This document shows positions 42,001 to 49,426 of a stretch of 49,426 bases of DNA, one piece after another. The notes beneath the pieces are model-generated. The model worked only from the letters and a program-made list of their open reading frames with translations. It did not search any database and had not been told where the DNA came from. The stretch's first letter is position 1. Each line of letters begins with the position of its first letter. This stretch comes from Flavobacteriales bacterium (GTDB lineage: Bacteria; Bacteroidota; Bacteroidia; Flavobacteriales; Flavobacteriaceae): the NCBI GenBank assembly GCA_002747735.1, contig PDQE01000029.1, forward strand, positions 1-49,426, written 5' to 3'. A program made the translations under genes and the position numbers.

Positions 42001-43734
42001 ATGGCTACAGAAACCAAAACTAAACAAAAAATTACCGGCAAAACTACTACACATATTTCCGGTGCAGAAGCTGTGATAAGGTGTTTGTTGGAGGAAGGTG
42101 TAGATTTAATTTATGGCTATCCGGGTGGGGCTATCATGCCGGTGTATGATGAGTTGTATAAGTATCAAGATAAACTACACCATGTGTTAACCCGCCATGA
42201 GCAGGGGGCTACCCATGCTGCTCAGGGTTTTGCCAGGGTAACCGGTAAAGTTGGAGTAACTATAGCCACTTCGGGGCCCGGGGCAACTAACCTTATTACA
42301 GGTATTGCCGATGCACAAATAGACTCTACACCCTTGGTTTGTATAACAGGGCAGGTAGCCAGACATCTCTTGGGTTCTGATGCTTTTCAGGAAACGGATA
42401 TAATTGGAATTTCCATGCCCGTTACCAAGTGGAATTATCAAGTTACCAAGGCCGAAGAAATTCCTAAAATCATTGCAAAAGCTTTTTACATTGCAAAATC
42501 CGGAAGGCCGGGGCCGGTTTTGATTGATCTTACCAAAAATGCTCAGGTAGAAACTTTTGATTTTCAATATAAAAAATGCACTTCTGTTAGAAGCTATAAA
42601 GCCATTCCAAAGACTAATCCTCAAACTGTAGAGACTGCTGCAAAAATTATAAATAATGCCAATAAACCGATGATTGTTTTTGGCCAGGGTGTAATTTTGG
42701 GTCATGCGGAAGCAGAATTGAAAGCACTGATAGAGAAAACGGGAATTCCGGCGGCATGGACTATTTTGGGGCTTTCGGCATTGCCCACAGACCACCCTCT
42801 AAACGTAGGGATGGTAGGTATGCATGGCAATTACGGCCCTAATAAACTTACTAATGAATGCGATGTCCTTATAGCTATAGGCATGCGTTTTGATGATCGT
42901 GTTACCGGAGATCTGAACAGGTATGCAAAGCAAGCAAAAATTATTCATTTTGAGATTGACCCTTCAGAGGTAGATAAAAACGTAAAAACAGACGTAGCCG
43001 TATTAGGTAATGTAAAAGAAACCTTAGCGGCTGTTTTGCCAAAACTGAATAAAAATACTTACCCCAAATGGTTAGATGAGTTTAAAAAACACATGAATAT
43101 TGAACATGACAAAATAATTAGTAAAGATTTGCATCCTACTAAAGCCGGTTTAACTATGGGTGAGGTCATTTACCAAATTAACCGGGCAGGCAAAGGTGAT
43201 GCCATTATCGTATCGGATGTGGGGCAGCATCAAATGGTTGCCTGCAGGTATGCAAAATTTAATCAGTCCAAAAGCAACGTAACCTCCGGAGGCTTAGGAA
43301 CCATGGGGTTTGCTTTGCCTGCGGCCATTGGAGCTAAAATGGGTCAGCCAGATAGGGAAGTGGTGGCTGTTATCGGAGATGGTAGTTACCAGATGACCAT
43401 TCAGGAATTGGGTACTATTTTCCAGACGAAAGTTCCTGTGAAGATAGTAGTGCTAAACAATGAATTTTTAGGTATGGTACGTCAGTGGCAACAGTTGTTT
43501 TTTGACAAACGTTATGCTTCTACAGAAATGATTAATCCTGATTTTGTGACTATTGCCAAAGGATACCATATAGAAGCAAAAAGAGTAGAAAAAAGAGAAG
43601 ATCTGGCATCGGCAATTGAAGAAATGATGGCTTGTAAAGATGCCTATTTCTTAGAAGTAAAGGTGGAAAAGGAAGATAATGTATTTCCTATGGTACCCAC
43701 TGGTGCATCAGTTTCAGACATTAGACTAAGTTAA
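42001..43734 (+). CDS. ilvB: Acetolactate synthase large (catalytic) subunit
   Basis: The 577-residue product has the thiamine-diphosphate-enzyme domains in order: GYPGGAIMPVYDEL, the catalytic Glu in RHEQGATHAAQGFAR, the central FAD-binding-like domain (IGMRFDDRVTGD) and the ThDP motif GDGSYQMTIQELGT with VVLNN. It condenses pyruvate with pyruvate or 2-ketobutyrate. A short Lys/Thr-rich N-terminal extension (about 15 residues) precedes the domain. The regulatory subunit gene starts 6 bases after its stop. Confidence 0.97.
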   Translation: MATETKTKQKITGKTTTHISGAEAVIRCLLEEGVDLIYGYPGGAIMPVYDELYKYQDKLHHVLTRHEQGATHAAQGFARVTGKVGVTIATSGPGATNLITGIADAQIDSTPLVCITGQVARHLLGSDAFQETDIIGISMPVTKWNYQVTKAEEIPKIIAKAFYIAKSGRPGPVLIDLTKNAQVETFDFQYKKCTSVRSYKAIPKTNPQTVETAAKIINNANKPMIVFGQGVILGHAEAELKALIEKTGIPAAWTILGLSALPTDHPLNVGMVGMHGNYGPNKLTNECDVLIAIGMRFDDRVTGDLNRYAKQAKIIHFEIDPSEVDKNVKTDVAVLGNVKETLAAVLPKLNKNTYPKWLDEFKKHMNIEHDKIISKDLHPTKAGLTMGEVIYQINRAGKGDAIIVSDVGQHQMVACRYAKFNQSKSNVTSGGLGTMGFALPAAIGAKMGQPDREVVAVIGDGSYQMTIQELGTIFQTKVPVKIVVLNNEFLGMVRQWQQLFFDKRYASTEMINPDFVTIAKGYHIEAKRVEKREDLASAIEEMMACKDAYFLEVKVEKEDNVFPMVPTGASVSDIRLS

Positions 43735-43740
43735 AAAATT

Positions 43741-44265
43741 ATGGAAGTAAAATTATTCACTATATCTGTTTATACCGAAAATACGGTAGGTTTATTAAAT
43801 AGAATATCAGCCATCTTTCTTAAACGGCATATAAATATTAAAAGCCTTACCACATCACAATCTGAAATAGAGTTTGTAAATCGGTTTGTAATTGTGGCCG
43901 AAATGACGGAAGAAACCGTAAAAAAAATAGTAAAGCAATTAGAAAAGCAAATTGAGGTGGTAAGAGCCTATTACCATACCGATGAAGATATTATCCATCA
44001 GGAATCTGCTTTGTATAAGGTAAAATCTTCATCTCTCTTTGATGAACGGCATATTCAAAATATCATTAAAGATAGCCATGCTAATATTGTTACGGTATCC
44101 AGAGAGTTTTTTGTTATTGAAAAAACAGGAAGAAGGCACGAAACCGAGAAATTGTTTAAAGATTTAAAACCTTATGGCTTGTTGCAATTTGTACGAAGCG
44201 GAAGAATAGCGGTAACAAAAGAAGCCATGTCGGTATCAGGAATATTAGAAAATATTTATCAATAA
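43741..44265 (+). CDS. ilvN: Acetolactate synthase small (regulatory) subunit
   Basis: The 174-residue product has an N-terminal ACT domain (FTISVYTENTVGLLNRISAIF, given by its key VGLLNRI residues; HINIKSLTTSQSEI) that binds valine for feedback inhibition, and a C-terminal domain (about 80-165) typical of IlvN/IlvH that contacts the catalytic subunit. It sits between ilvB and ilvC with gaps of 6 and 15 bases. Confidence 0.95.
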   Translation: MEVKLFTISVYTENTVGLLNRISAIFLKRHINIKSLTTSQSEIEFVNRFVIVAEMTEETVKKIVKQLEKQIEVVRAYYHTDEDIIHQESALYKVKSSSLFDERHIQNIIKDSHANIVTVSREFFVIEKTGRRHETEKLFKDLKPYGLLQFVRSGRIAVTKEAMSVSGILENIYQ

Positions 44266-44280
44266 AAATAATTACTAAAC

Positions 44281-45756
44281 ATGACAAACTATTTTAACAC
44301 ATTGCCCTTACGGTTGCAAATAGAGCAATTGGGGGTATGTGATTTTATGGATCAATCAGAATTTGCTGATGGTGTAGAGAAACTAAAAGGAAAAAAAATT
44401 GTAATTGTAGGATGCGGAGCACAAGGCCTAAACCAAGGTTTAAATATGCGAGATTCCGGACTTGATATCTCTTACGCTTTACGCGATAGTGCTATTAAGG
44501 AAAAAAGAGCATCTTATGAAAATGCTACAGAAAACGGTTTTAAAGTTGGTACTTATAAAGAAATGATCCCAACGGCCGATTTGGTAATTAATTTAACGCC
44601 CGATAAGCAACATACTAATGTGGTGAAAGCTGTAATGCCTTTGATAAAAAAAGGAGCTACTTTGTCTTACTCTCACGGATTTAATATTGTAGAAGAGGGC
44701 ATGGAAATACGAAAAGACCTTACGGTAATTATGGTAGCCCCCAAGAGTCCCGGTTCTGAAGTAAGAGAGGAATATAAACGTGGTTTTGGTGTGCCTACAC
44801 TAATAGCCGTACACCCTGAAAATGACCCTAACGGTGATGGCTTAGAGCAGGCAAAAGCATATGCCGTAGCCACCGGAGGACATAAGGCAGGTGTGCTCAG
44901 GTCATCTTTTGTGGCCGAGGTAAAATCAGATTTAATGGGAGAACAGACCATTCTGTGCGGTTTGTTACAGACCGGTTCTATTTTGTCTTTTAACAAAATG
45001 GTAGAAAAAGGAATAGATGCCGGTTATGCCTCCAAACTTATTCAGTACGGTTGGGAAACCATTACCGAAGCCTTAAAACACGGCGGTATTACCAATATGA
45101 TGGACAGGCTGTCCAATCCGGCAAAGATAAAAGCCTACCGGCTTTCCGAAGAACTTAAAGATATTATGCGGCCGTTGTTCCAAAAGCACATGGACGATAT
45201 TATGAGTGGCCATTTTTCCAAAACCATGATGGAAGACTGGGCTAATGATGATAAAAACTTGTTACAATGGCGAAAAGCTACCGGAGAAACTGCTTTTGAA
45301 AAAACCGAAAATACCGAAAAAGAAATTGCCGAACAAGAATATTTTGACAATGCGGTATTGATGATTGCTTTTGTAAAATCAGGTACAGAATTGGCTTTTG
45401 AAACGATGACGGAAGCCGGTATAAAAGCAGAATCAGCTTATTATGAATCTTTACATGAAACGCCTCTTATTGCCAATACCATTGCAAGAAAGAAACTGTT
45501 TGAGATGAATAGAATTATTTCTGATACGGCAGAATACGGTTGCTATTTGTTTGACCATGCTTGTAAACCACTATTGGCAAACTTTATGAAAAAAATTGAC
45601 ACCGATGTTATTGGTAAAAAATTTGGATCCGGTAAAGACAACAGTATAGATAACCAAGAGTTAATAGAAGTTAATAGGGCTATAAGGCAACATCCGGTAG
45701 AACGCATTGGCGAGACATTGAGAACAGCAATGACGGCGATGAAAAAAATAGGATAA
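44281..45756 (+). CDS. ilvC: Ketol-acid reductoisomerase, long (class II) form
   Basis: The 491-residue product has the NADP-binding GxGxxG in [21 protein letters not shown] (key residues GCGAQG, about 42-47), then two helical knotted domains: [26 protein letters not shown] with its metal-binding Asp and Glu, and a second copy of the C-terminal domain ending [18 protein letters not shown]. About 490 residues is the size of the class II enzyme found in enterobacteria, plants and Bacteroidota. Last gene of the ilvDBNC run; ilvA follows after a 198-base gap with its own -7 box. Confidence 0.97.
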   Translation: MTNYFNTLPLRLQIEQLGVCDFMDQSEFADGVEKLKGKKIVIVGCGAQGLNQGLNMRDSGLDISYALRDSAIKEKRASYENATENGFKVGTYKEMIPTADLVINLTPDKQHTNVVKAVMPLIKKGATLSYSHGFNIVEEGMEIRKDLTVIMVAPKSPGSEVREEYKRGFGVPTLIAVHPENDPNGDGLEQAKAYAVATGGHKAGVLRSSFVAEVKSDLMGEQTILCGLLQTGSILSFNKMVEKGIDAGYASKLIQYGWETITEALKHGGITNMMDRLSNPAKIKAYRLSEELKDIMRPLFQKHMDDIMSGHFSKTMMEDWANDDKNLLQWRKATGETAFEKTENTEKEIAEQEYFDNAVLMIAFVKSGTELAFETMTEAGIKAESAYYESLHETPLIANTIARKKLFEMNRIISDTAEYGCYLFDHACKPLLANFMKKIDTDVIGKKFGSGKDNSIDNQELIEVNRAIRQHPVERIGETLRTAMTAMKKIG

Positions 45757-45924
45757 TTCTAAAAAGCTTAATTAAATTTTATCTCTGTAAATTAAATCAT
45801 TAGGAAATTTTTTATCAATTCTCTTTCGGGTGGAAATGGTATTAAAGGCCTGTTTTATAAAGGCCCTAAAGTTTTTGACCTTTGGGGACTGTAAAATTTG
45901 AGCCATTGAGTCTTTAAATTAAAC

Positions 45925-45932
45925 TATATTTG
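45925..45932 (+). promoter_or_regulatory. -7 box TATATTTG for ilvA
   Basis: A -7 match 22 bases before the TTG start at 45955. The nearest TTG upstream (45906-45908) leaves only 16 bases of spacer. A GC-rich 5-bp hairpin (GGCCT/AGGCC near 45848-45866) upstream could weakly separate ilvA from ilvC. Confidence 0.45.
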
Positions 45933-45954
45933 CAGTACTCTTGAAATACTGGTT

Positions 45955-47217
45955 TTGAAAACAACATCTTCATATAAAGTGTCATGCTCTGCAGTAGAGC
46001 AGGCTGCTAAAAGATTAAAAAATGTGGCTGTTAAGACACCCTTACAGCCTTCTGTGAGGCTTTCTAAAAAATATAATTCGCATATTTTACTAAAAAGGGA
46101 AGATTTACAGCAGGTGCGTTCTTATAAAATAAGAGGAGCGTACAATAAAATAAGCCAACTTTCCGATAAAGAAATTCATAATGGAATTGTTTGTGCCAGT
46201 GCCGGTAACCATGCACAAGGGGTAGCATATGCTTGTAATAAATTAAAGATAAAAGGGGCTATTTTTATGCCTTTTCCTACGCCAAGACAAAAAATAGAAC
46301 AGGTAAAAATGTTTGGTGGAGATTGCATTTCAGTAATTCTTTCCGGCGATAATTTTGATGAAGCCAAAGCACATGCCATGCGTGTTTGTAAAAAAAATAA
46401 TCAGTTATTTGTGCATCCTTTTGACGATGAAAAAATAATTGAAGGGCAGGCTACTATCGCTTTAGAGTTACTGGAACAATCAGAAAAGCCCATAGATTTT
46501 TTGTTTGTTCCGGTTGGTGGCGGTGGCTTGGCAGCAGGTATTACAGGTGTGTTTTCCGTACTGTCTCCACAAACCAAAATTATAGGTGTAGAGCCGGAAG
46601 GAGCAGCTTCTATGTTTGCCGCAATTAAAAATAACAAAGTAATAGAATTGCCTAAGATAGACCGTTTTGTAGATGGGGCGGCAGTAAAAAAAGTAGGTCA
46701 GCTTACTTTTGATGTATGTAAAGAAAATTTGTCGGATATTGTTACCGTGCCGGAAGGGTTAACCTGTCAAATTATATTGGAACTTTATAACAAAGATGCC
46801 ATTGTGGTTGAACCTGCCGGTGCGTTGTCTATTGCGGCATTGGACTATTTTAAAAAAGAAATAAAAGATAAAAATGTAATTTGTCTTATCAGCGGTAGTA
46901 ATAATGACATCACCAGAACGGCAGAAATTAAAGAAAGAGCATTGCTCTATGCCGGCTTAAAACATTACTTTATTGTTAGGTTTCCGCAAAGAGCAGGAGC
47001 TTTAAAAGAATTTGTGGCAGAAATTTTAGGGCCTACAGATGATATTACCCATTTTCAATATACAAAAAAACACCATAAAGAAAATGGCCCTGCCGTAGTA
47101 GGTATTCAATTAAAGGCCAAAGAAGACCTGGAGCAGCTTATAAAACGCATGAAGGTTAAAAATTTCTACGGAGATTATCTAAATGATAAACCGGATTTGT
47201 TTGAGTTTTTAGTTTAA
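45955..47217 (+). CDS. ilvA: Threonine deaminase (L-threonine ammonia-lyase), biosynthetic
   Basis: The 420-residue product starts with TTG, the only start downstream of the -7 box that keeps the full N terminus. It has the PLP lysine in SYKIRGAYNKI (about 56-66), CASAGNHAQGVAYAC, the phosphate-binding VPVGGGGLAAGITG and a single C-terminal ACT-like domain (about 340-420, HYFIVRFPQRAGALKEF). It makes 2-ketobutyrate for isoleucine. The single, shorter ACT-like domain is the form seen in Bacteroidota and Firmicutes rather than the double one of E. coli. Confidence 0.95.
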   Translation: MKTTSSYKVSCSAVEQAAKRLKNVAVKTPLQPSVRLSKKYNSHILLKREDLQQVRSYKIRGAYNKISQLSDKEIHNGIVCASAGNHAQGVAYACNKLKIKGAIFMPFPTPRQKIEQVKMFGGDCISVILSGDNFDEAKAHAMRVCKKNNQLFVHPFDDEKIIEGQATIALELLEQSEKPIDFLFVPVGGGGLAAGITGVFSVLSPQTKIIGVEPEGAASMFAAIKNNKVIELPKIDRFVDGAAVKKVGQLTFDVCKENLSDIVTVPEGLTCQIILELYNKDAIVVEPAGALSIAALDYFKKEIKDKNVICLISGSNNDITRTAEIKERALLYAGLKHYFIVRFPQRAGALKEFVAEILGPTDDITHFQYTKKHHKENGPAVVGIQLKAKEDLEQLIKRMKVKNFYGDYLNDKPDLFEFLV

Positions 47218-47232
47218 GTAAAGTAATTTACC

Positions 47233-47766
47233 ATGAAGGTAAAATTCGTCGTATTTTTATCAATTATAATTTTTCTTATTACTTGTAAGAAAAACTCATC
47301 CGTTGGAGACAATTTAGCAGTGCGAAATTACTATCTGGTTATTGCAGACAGTGTTAAGAATAATCAATCATCTGCAATAATTGATACACTTAAAATGATT
47401 GTTAACAATACAAAATATGCTCTTACTACCGTAGATAATGACTGGCAGGGCATAGTGCCTGTGGGGGAAGAGTTTAATTTAGATAAAATAGAAAACAAAA
47501 GCATTTCAAGCGAATTACATTACTTTACAACAGAAAATGCTTTGGACAAAAATGATACTACAGCTTTTAAAATAGAGATAGTTATACTAAAACCAATTGA
47601 TAAAGGGCATTTTCGTTTTGGGCTGGGAGTGTATCGTAATAATGAAAAATCTGAATGGCAACGGCATTTTTACCCGGGAACTTTTGTATATAGAAAATCG
47701 GATACTTCCGCAAATGCTATTGCAAACTGGATAAAACAGCTTATGGTAATAGCTACTTTTAAATAA
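47233..47766 (+). CDS. Small lipoprotein of unknown function
   Basis: The 177-residue product has a lipoprotein signal ending FLITC (Cys18), followed by K-K-N without acids, so a periplasmic location is more likely than surface exposure. The mature part shows alternating hydrophobic and polar residues and ends in ANWIKQLMVIATFK. I do not recognise a family. It follows ilvA by 15 bases and may be read from the same transcript, but nothing ties it to amino-acid synthesis. Its 3' end overlaps the terminator of the opposing leuB gene. Confidence 0.75.
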   Translation: MKVKFVVFLSIIIFLITCKKNSSVGDNLAVRNYYLVIADSVKNNQSSAIIDTLKMIVNNTKYALTTVDNDWQGIVPVGEEFNLDKIENKSISSELHYFTTENALDKNDTTAFKIEIVILKPIDKGHFRFGLGVYRNNEKSEWQRHFYPGTFVYRKSDTSANAIANWIKQLMVIATFK

Positions 47767-47793
47767 AAAAAGGATAAGCCAATTAGCTTATCC
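47763..47793 (-). terminator. Terminator of the leuA-leuB transcript
   Basis: GGATAAGC (47772-47779) and GCTTATCC (47786-47793) form a perfect 8-bp stem around a 6-base loop; on the minus strand seven T and then ATTT follow. On the plus strand no T tract follows, so it serves the leu genes only. Confidence 0.85.
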
Positions 47794-47822
47794 GAAGTTG
47801 ACAAAACTTAACTCAATTTTTA

Positions 47823-48938
47823 TTATATAATGGTAGATTGTCCTATGTGGATGTTTTTATAATTAATATTATCATCATCAGGATAATGGATAAAATCTGA
47901 TATAAAATCCCCAACTTTATCTGTACTATATTTTTGTTTTTTATTGATATCCGGTGTACTTATTTTTAACTTCAAAGATTTTTCCACGGCTTTGTGGATG
48001 ATAGTAGCTTCTTTGTGCAAATTTACGTGTTCTAATAACATGGCGGCAGATAGAATGGCCGCTATGGGATTGGCAATGCCTTTGCCGGTTGCTTGAGGGA
48101 AAGATCCGTGAATGGGTTCAAATACAGCATATTTATCACCTACGGAAGCAGAGGCCAGTAGCCCGATAGAACCACCAATGACACTGGCTTCGTCTGAGAT
48201 TATATCGCCAAATAAATTATCGGTTAAAATAACGTCAAATTGTTTAGGATTTAAAATCATTTGCATGGCGGCATTGTCCACAAAGAGATAATCCAGTTGT
48301 ACATCTTTGTATTTTTTTGCAATTTTTGTAACTACTTTTCGCCATAGTCTGGAGGATTCTAACACATTTGCTTTATCTACAAGAGTTACTTTATTTTTTC
48401 TTTTTTGTGCAGCTTTAAAGGCGGCATGTGTGATGCGTTCTATTTCAAATTCACTGTATTCTCCAAGGTCGGAGGCCGTTTTTCCATCATCACTAATTTT
48501 CTTTTCACCAAAATAAATACCGCCTGTAAGTTCCCTGTAAATAGTTAAATCGGCTCCTTTAATAATTTTTTTCTTAAGCGGAGATTTACTCAGCAATTGG
48601 TCATACGCCTTTACCGGCCTTATATTGGTAAATAAATTTAATGATTTTCGCATGGCCAGTAAGCCTTGTTCCGGCCTTACTTTAGAAGAAGGGTCATTGT
48701 CGTATTTAGGGTCGCCAATGGCTCCAAAGAGTACTACATCGGTACTTTTGCACAGTTTTTCGGTTTCTTTGGGGAAAGGATTGCCCGTTTTGTCAATAGC
48801 AACGGCACCTACTAAGCCTTCTTTAAATATAAAGGTGTGATTGAACTCATGGGCTATCGCTTTTAAAACTTTTATGGCCTGCCGGGTAACTTCTGGGCCA
48901 ACACCGTCTCCGGCAAGGACTGCTATATTTAGTTTCAT
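47823..48938 (-). CDS. leuB: 3-isopropylmalate dehydrogenase
   Basis: The 371-residue product has LAGDGVGPEVTRQA at the N terminus, RELTGGIYFGEK (about 135-146) with the substrate-binding Arg, VDKANVLESSRLWR with its Lys, DNLFGDIISDEASVIGGSIGLLASAS with the metal-binding Asp residues (key positions LFGDIxSD), and HGSFPQATGKGIANP. It oxidises 3-isopropylmalate in leucine synthesis using NAD. Length is normal, with a slightly extended C-terminal tail. It follows leuA by 29 bases on the minus strand and converges with the ilvA group. Confidence 0.96.
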   Translation of the reverse strand: MKLNIAVLAGDGVGPEVTRQAIKVLKAIAHEFNHTFIFKEGLVGAVAIDKTGNPFPKETEKLCKSTDVVLFGAIGDPKYDNDPSSKVRPEQGLLAMRKSLNLFTNIRPVKAYDQLLSKSPLKKKIIKGADLTIYRELTGGIYFGEKKISDDGKTASDLGEYSEFEIERITHAAFKAAQKRKNKVTLVDKANVLESSRLWRKVVTKIAKKYKDVQLDYLFVDNAAMQMILNPKQFDVILTDNLFGDIISDEASVIGGSIGLLASASVGDKYAVFEPIHGSFPQATGKGIANPIAAILSAAMLLEHVNLHKEATIIHKAVEKSLKLKISTPDINKKQKYSTDKVGDFISDFIHYPDDDNINYKNIHIGQSTII

Positions 48939-48967
48939 TTAATTAAATTAGTTTTATCGTTTATTTT

Positions 48968-49426
48968 TTATGCTACAATAGAAACATTGCTTTTTTTAAT
49001 TAAGATATGAATATCATCATCGTTTATTTCTTTCTTTTTGTCGGCAAAATCCAAAAACTGGGTATAAACTTCGTCTAATTGCACCTTGGTTAGTTCATAG
49101 CCCGCATTTTTCGCTCTATAGGCCAATGCTGCCCTGCCGCTACGGGCAGTTAACACTATGGCAGATTCCGTTACGCCAACGTCTTTGGGGTTGATAATTT
49201 CATATGTTTCACGATTTTTTATTACCCCGTCCTGATGAATACCCGAACTATGTGCAAAGGCATTTGCCCCTACAATGGCTTTGTTGGGCTGTACATAAAC
49301 GCCCATTTTTTCTGATACCATTTGACTGGTAGCATAGAGCATTTGTGTGTTTATGTTCGTATCCAGATTTAAATCGGAATGTTGTTTTAAAATCATTACC
49401 ACCTCTTCCAACGAAGTGTTTCCTGC
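48968..49426 (-). CDS. leuA: 2-isopropylmalate synthase, C-terminal part (gene runs off the right edge)
   Basis: The frame is open to the last base of the window and begins [11 protein letters not shown], the conserved segment near the end of the LeuA barrel, so the N-terminal two thirds lie outside. The visible part includes [20 protein letters not shown] (key residues HQDG and YE) and [12 protein letters not shown]. No long regulatory domain follows: the protein ends about 65 residues after SGRAAL, which is shorter than LeuA forms with a full leucine-binding domain. It makes 2-isopropylmalate from 2-ketoisovalerate and acetyl-CoA and is followed by leuB. Confidence 0.93.
   Translation of the reverse strand, partial: AGNTSLEEVVMILKQHSDLNLDTNINTQMLYATSQMVSEKMGVYVQPNKAIVGANAFAHSSGIHQDGVIKNRETYEIINPKDVGVTESAIVLTARSGRAALAYRAKNAGYELTKVQLDEVYTQFLDFADKKKEINDDDIHILIKKSNVSIVA

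Noticed and set aside
42187..42795. 202-codon minus-strand open frame
   Set aside because: It lies wholly inside ilvB in an antisense frame; the protein is Cys/Asn/Tyr-rich and has no family likeness.
1..49426. CRISPR array, prophage or complete mobile element
   Set aside because: No regularly spaced direct repeats, cas genes, phage structural genes or integrase were found; only the transposase tail, tRNA fragment and palindrome hint at mobile DNA.

Overview
The window looks like chromosomal DNA of a free-living, respiring member of the Bacteroidota, most likely Flavobacteriales or a close relative. The DNA is AT-rich by eye. Promoters fit the Bacteroidota form (TTG, 19-20 bases, TAnnTTTG). 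Lipoproteins carry the family's Cys-x-K-acid surface-export signal, and many genes belong to Bacteroidota-typical families (DUF4293, DUF1599, BT_3928-type DoxX, DUF4876, DUF6850, a full Alternative Complex III operon). No prophage, CRISPR array or complete insertion sequence is present; mobile DNA is limited to a transposase tail at the left edge, a tRNA-Met fragment and a MITE-like palindrome.

Layout. 1-0.6 kb: transposase tail and a small lipoprotein. 0.8-9.9 kb: an envelope locus with a di-heme cytochrome c peroxidase (+) facing a minus-strand operon of TonB-dependent receptor, DUF4876 surface lipoprotein, DUF6850 beta-barrel and a clan-CD-protease-like lipoprotein with HEAT repeats. 9.9-10.4 kb: non-coding, with a tRNA-Met 3' half and its terminator. 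10.4-12.7 kb: rho and a divergent DUF4293 gene. 12.7-13.8 kb: mostly non-coding, plus a small secreted protein whose frame is broken in a T8 run. 13.8-16.3 kb: NarL-type response regulator and TPR histidine kinase. 16.3-25.4 kb: housekeeping genes (phosphodiesterase, truA, MsbA-like ABC exporter, cdaA, folP, LOG, DUF1599, DoxX, crcB, ruvB, SPOR protein). 25.5-37.3 kb: actABCDEF-coxB-coxA, the electron route from quinol through ACIII to cytochrome oxidase. 37.4-39.8 kb: penicillin-acylase-family hydrolase. 40.3-47.2 kb: ilvD-ilvB-ilvN-ilvC and ilvA. 47.2-49.4 kb: a small lipoprotein, then leuB and the 3' part of leuA on the minus strand, so that most of the branched-chain amino-acid pathway lies in one place.

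The most striking observations are: (i) coxA is split by an apparent out-of-frame deletion of roughly 64 bp that removes the HFH segment supplying heme ligands; (ii) ActC carries a C-terminal helix-hairpin-helix-like domain; (iii) ActA carries a tandem duplicated mono-heme domain in front of its pentaheme part; (iv) the envelope locus at 0.8-9.9 kb is a multi-protein system without an assigned substrate, with a perfect 12-bp palindrome inside its promoter spacer; (v) a 155-bp MITE-like palindrome supplies the stop codon of the SPOR gene; (vi) inverted repeats with the same 9-base spacing lie at the act and ilvD promoters, and a short Ile/Leu/Val-rich frame lies in the ilvD leader. All calls were made by reading alone; no database search was run.
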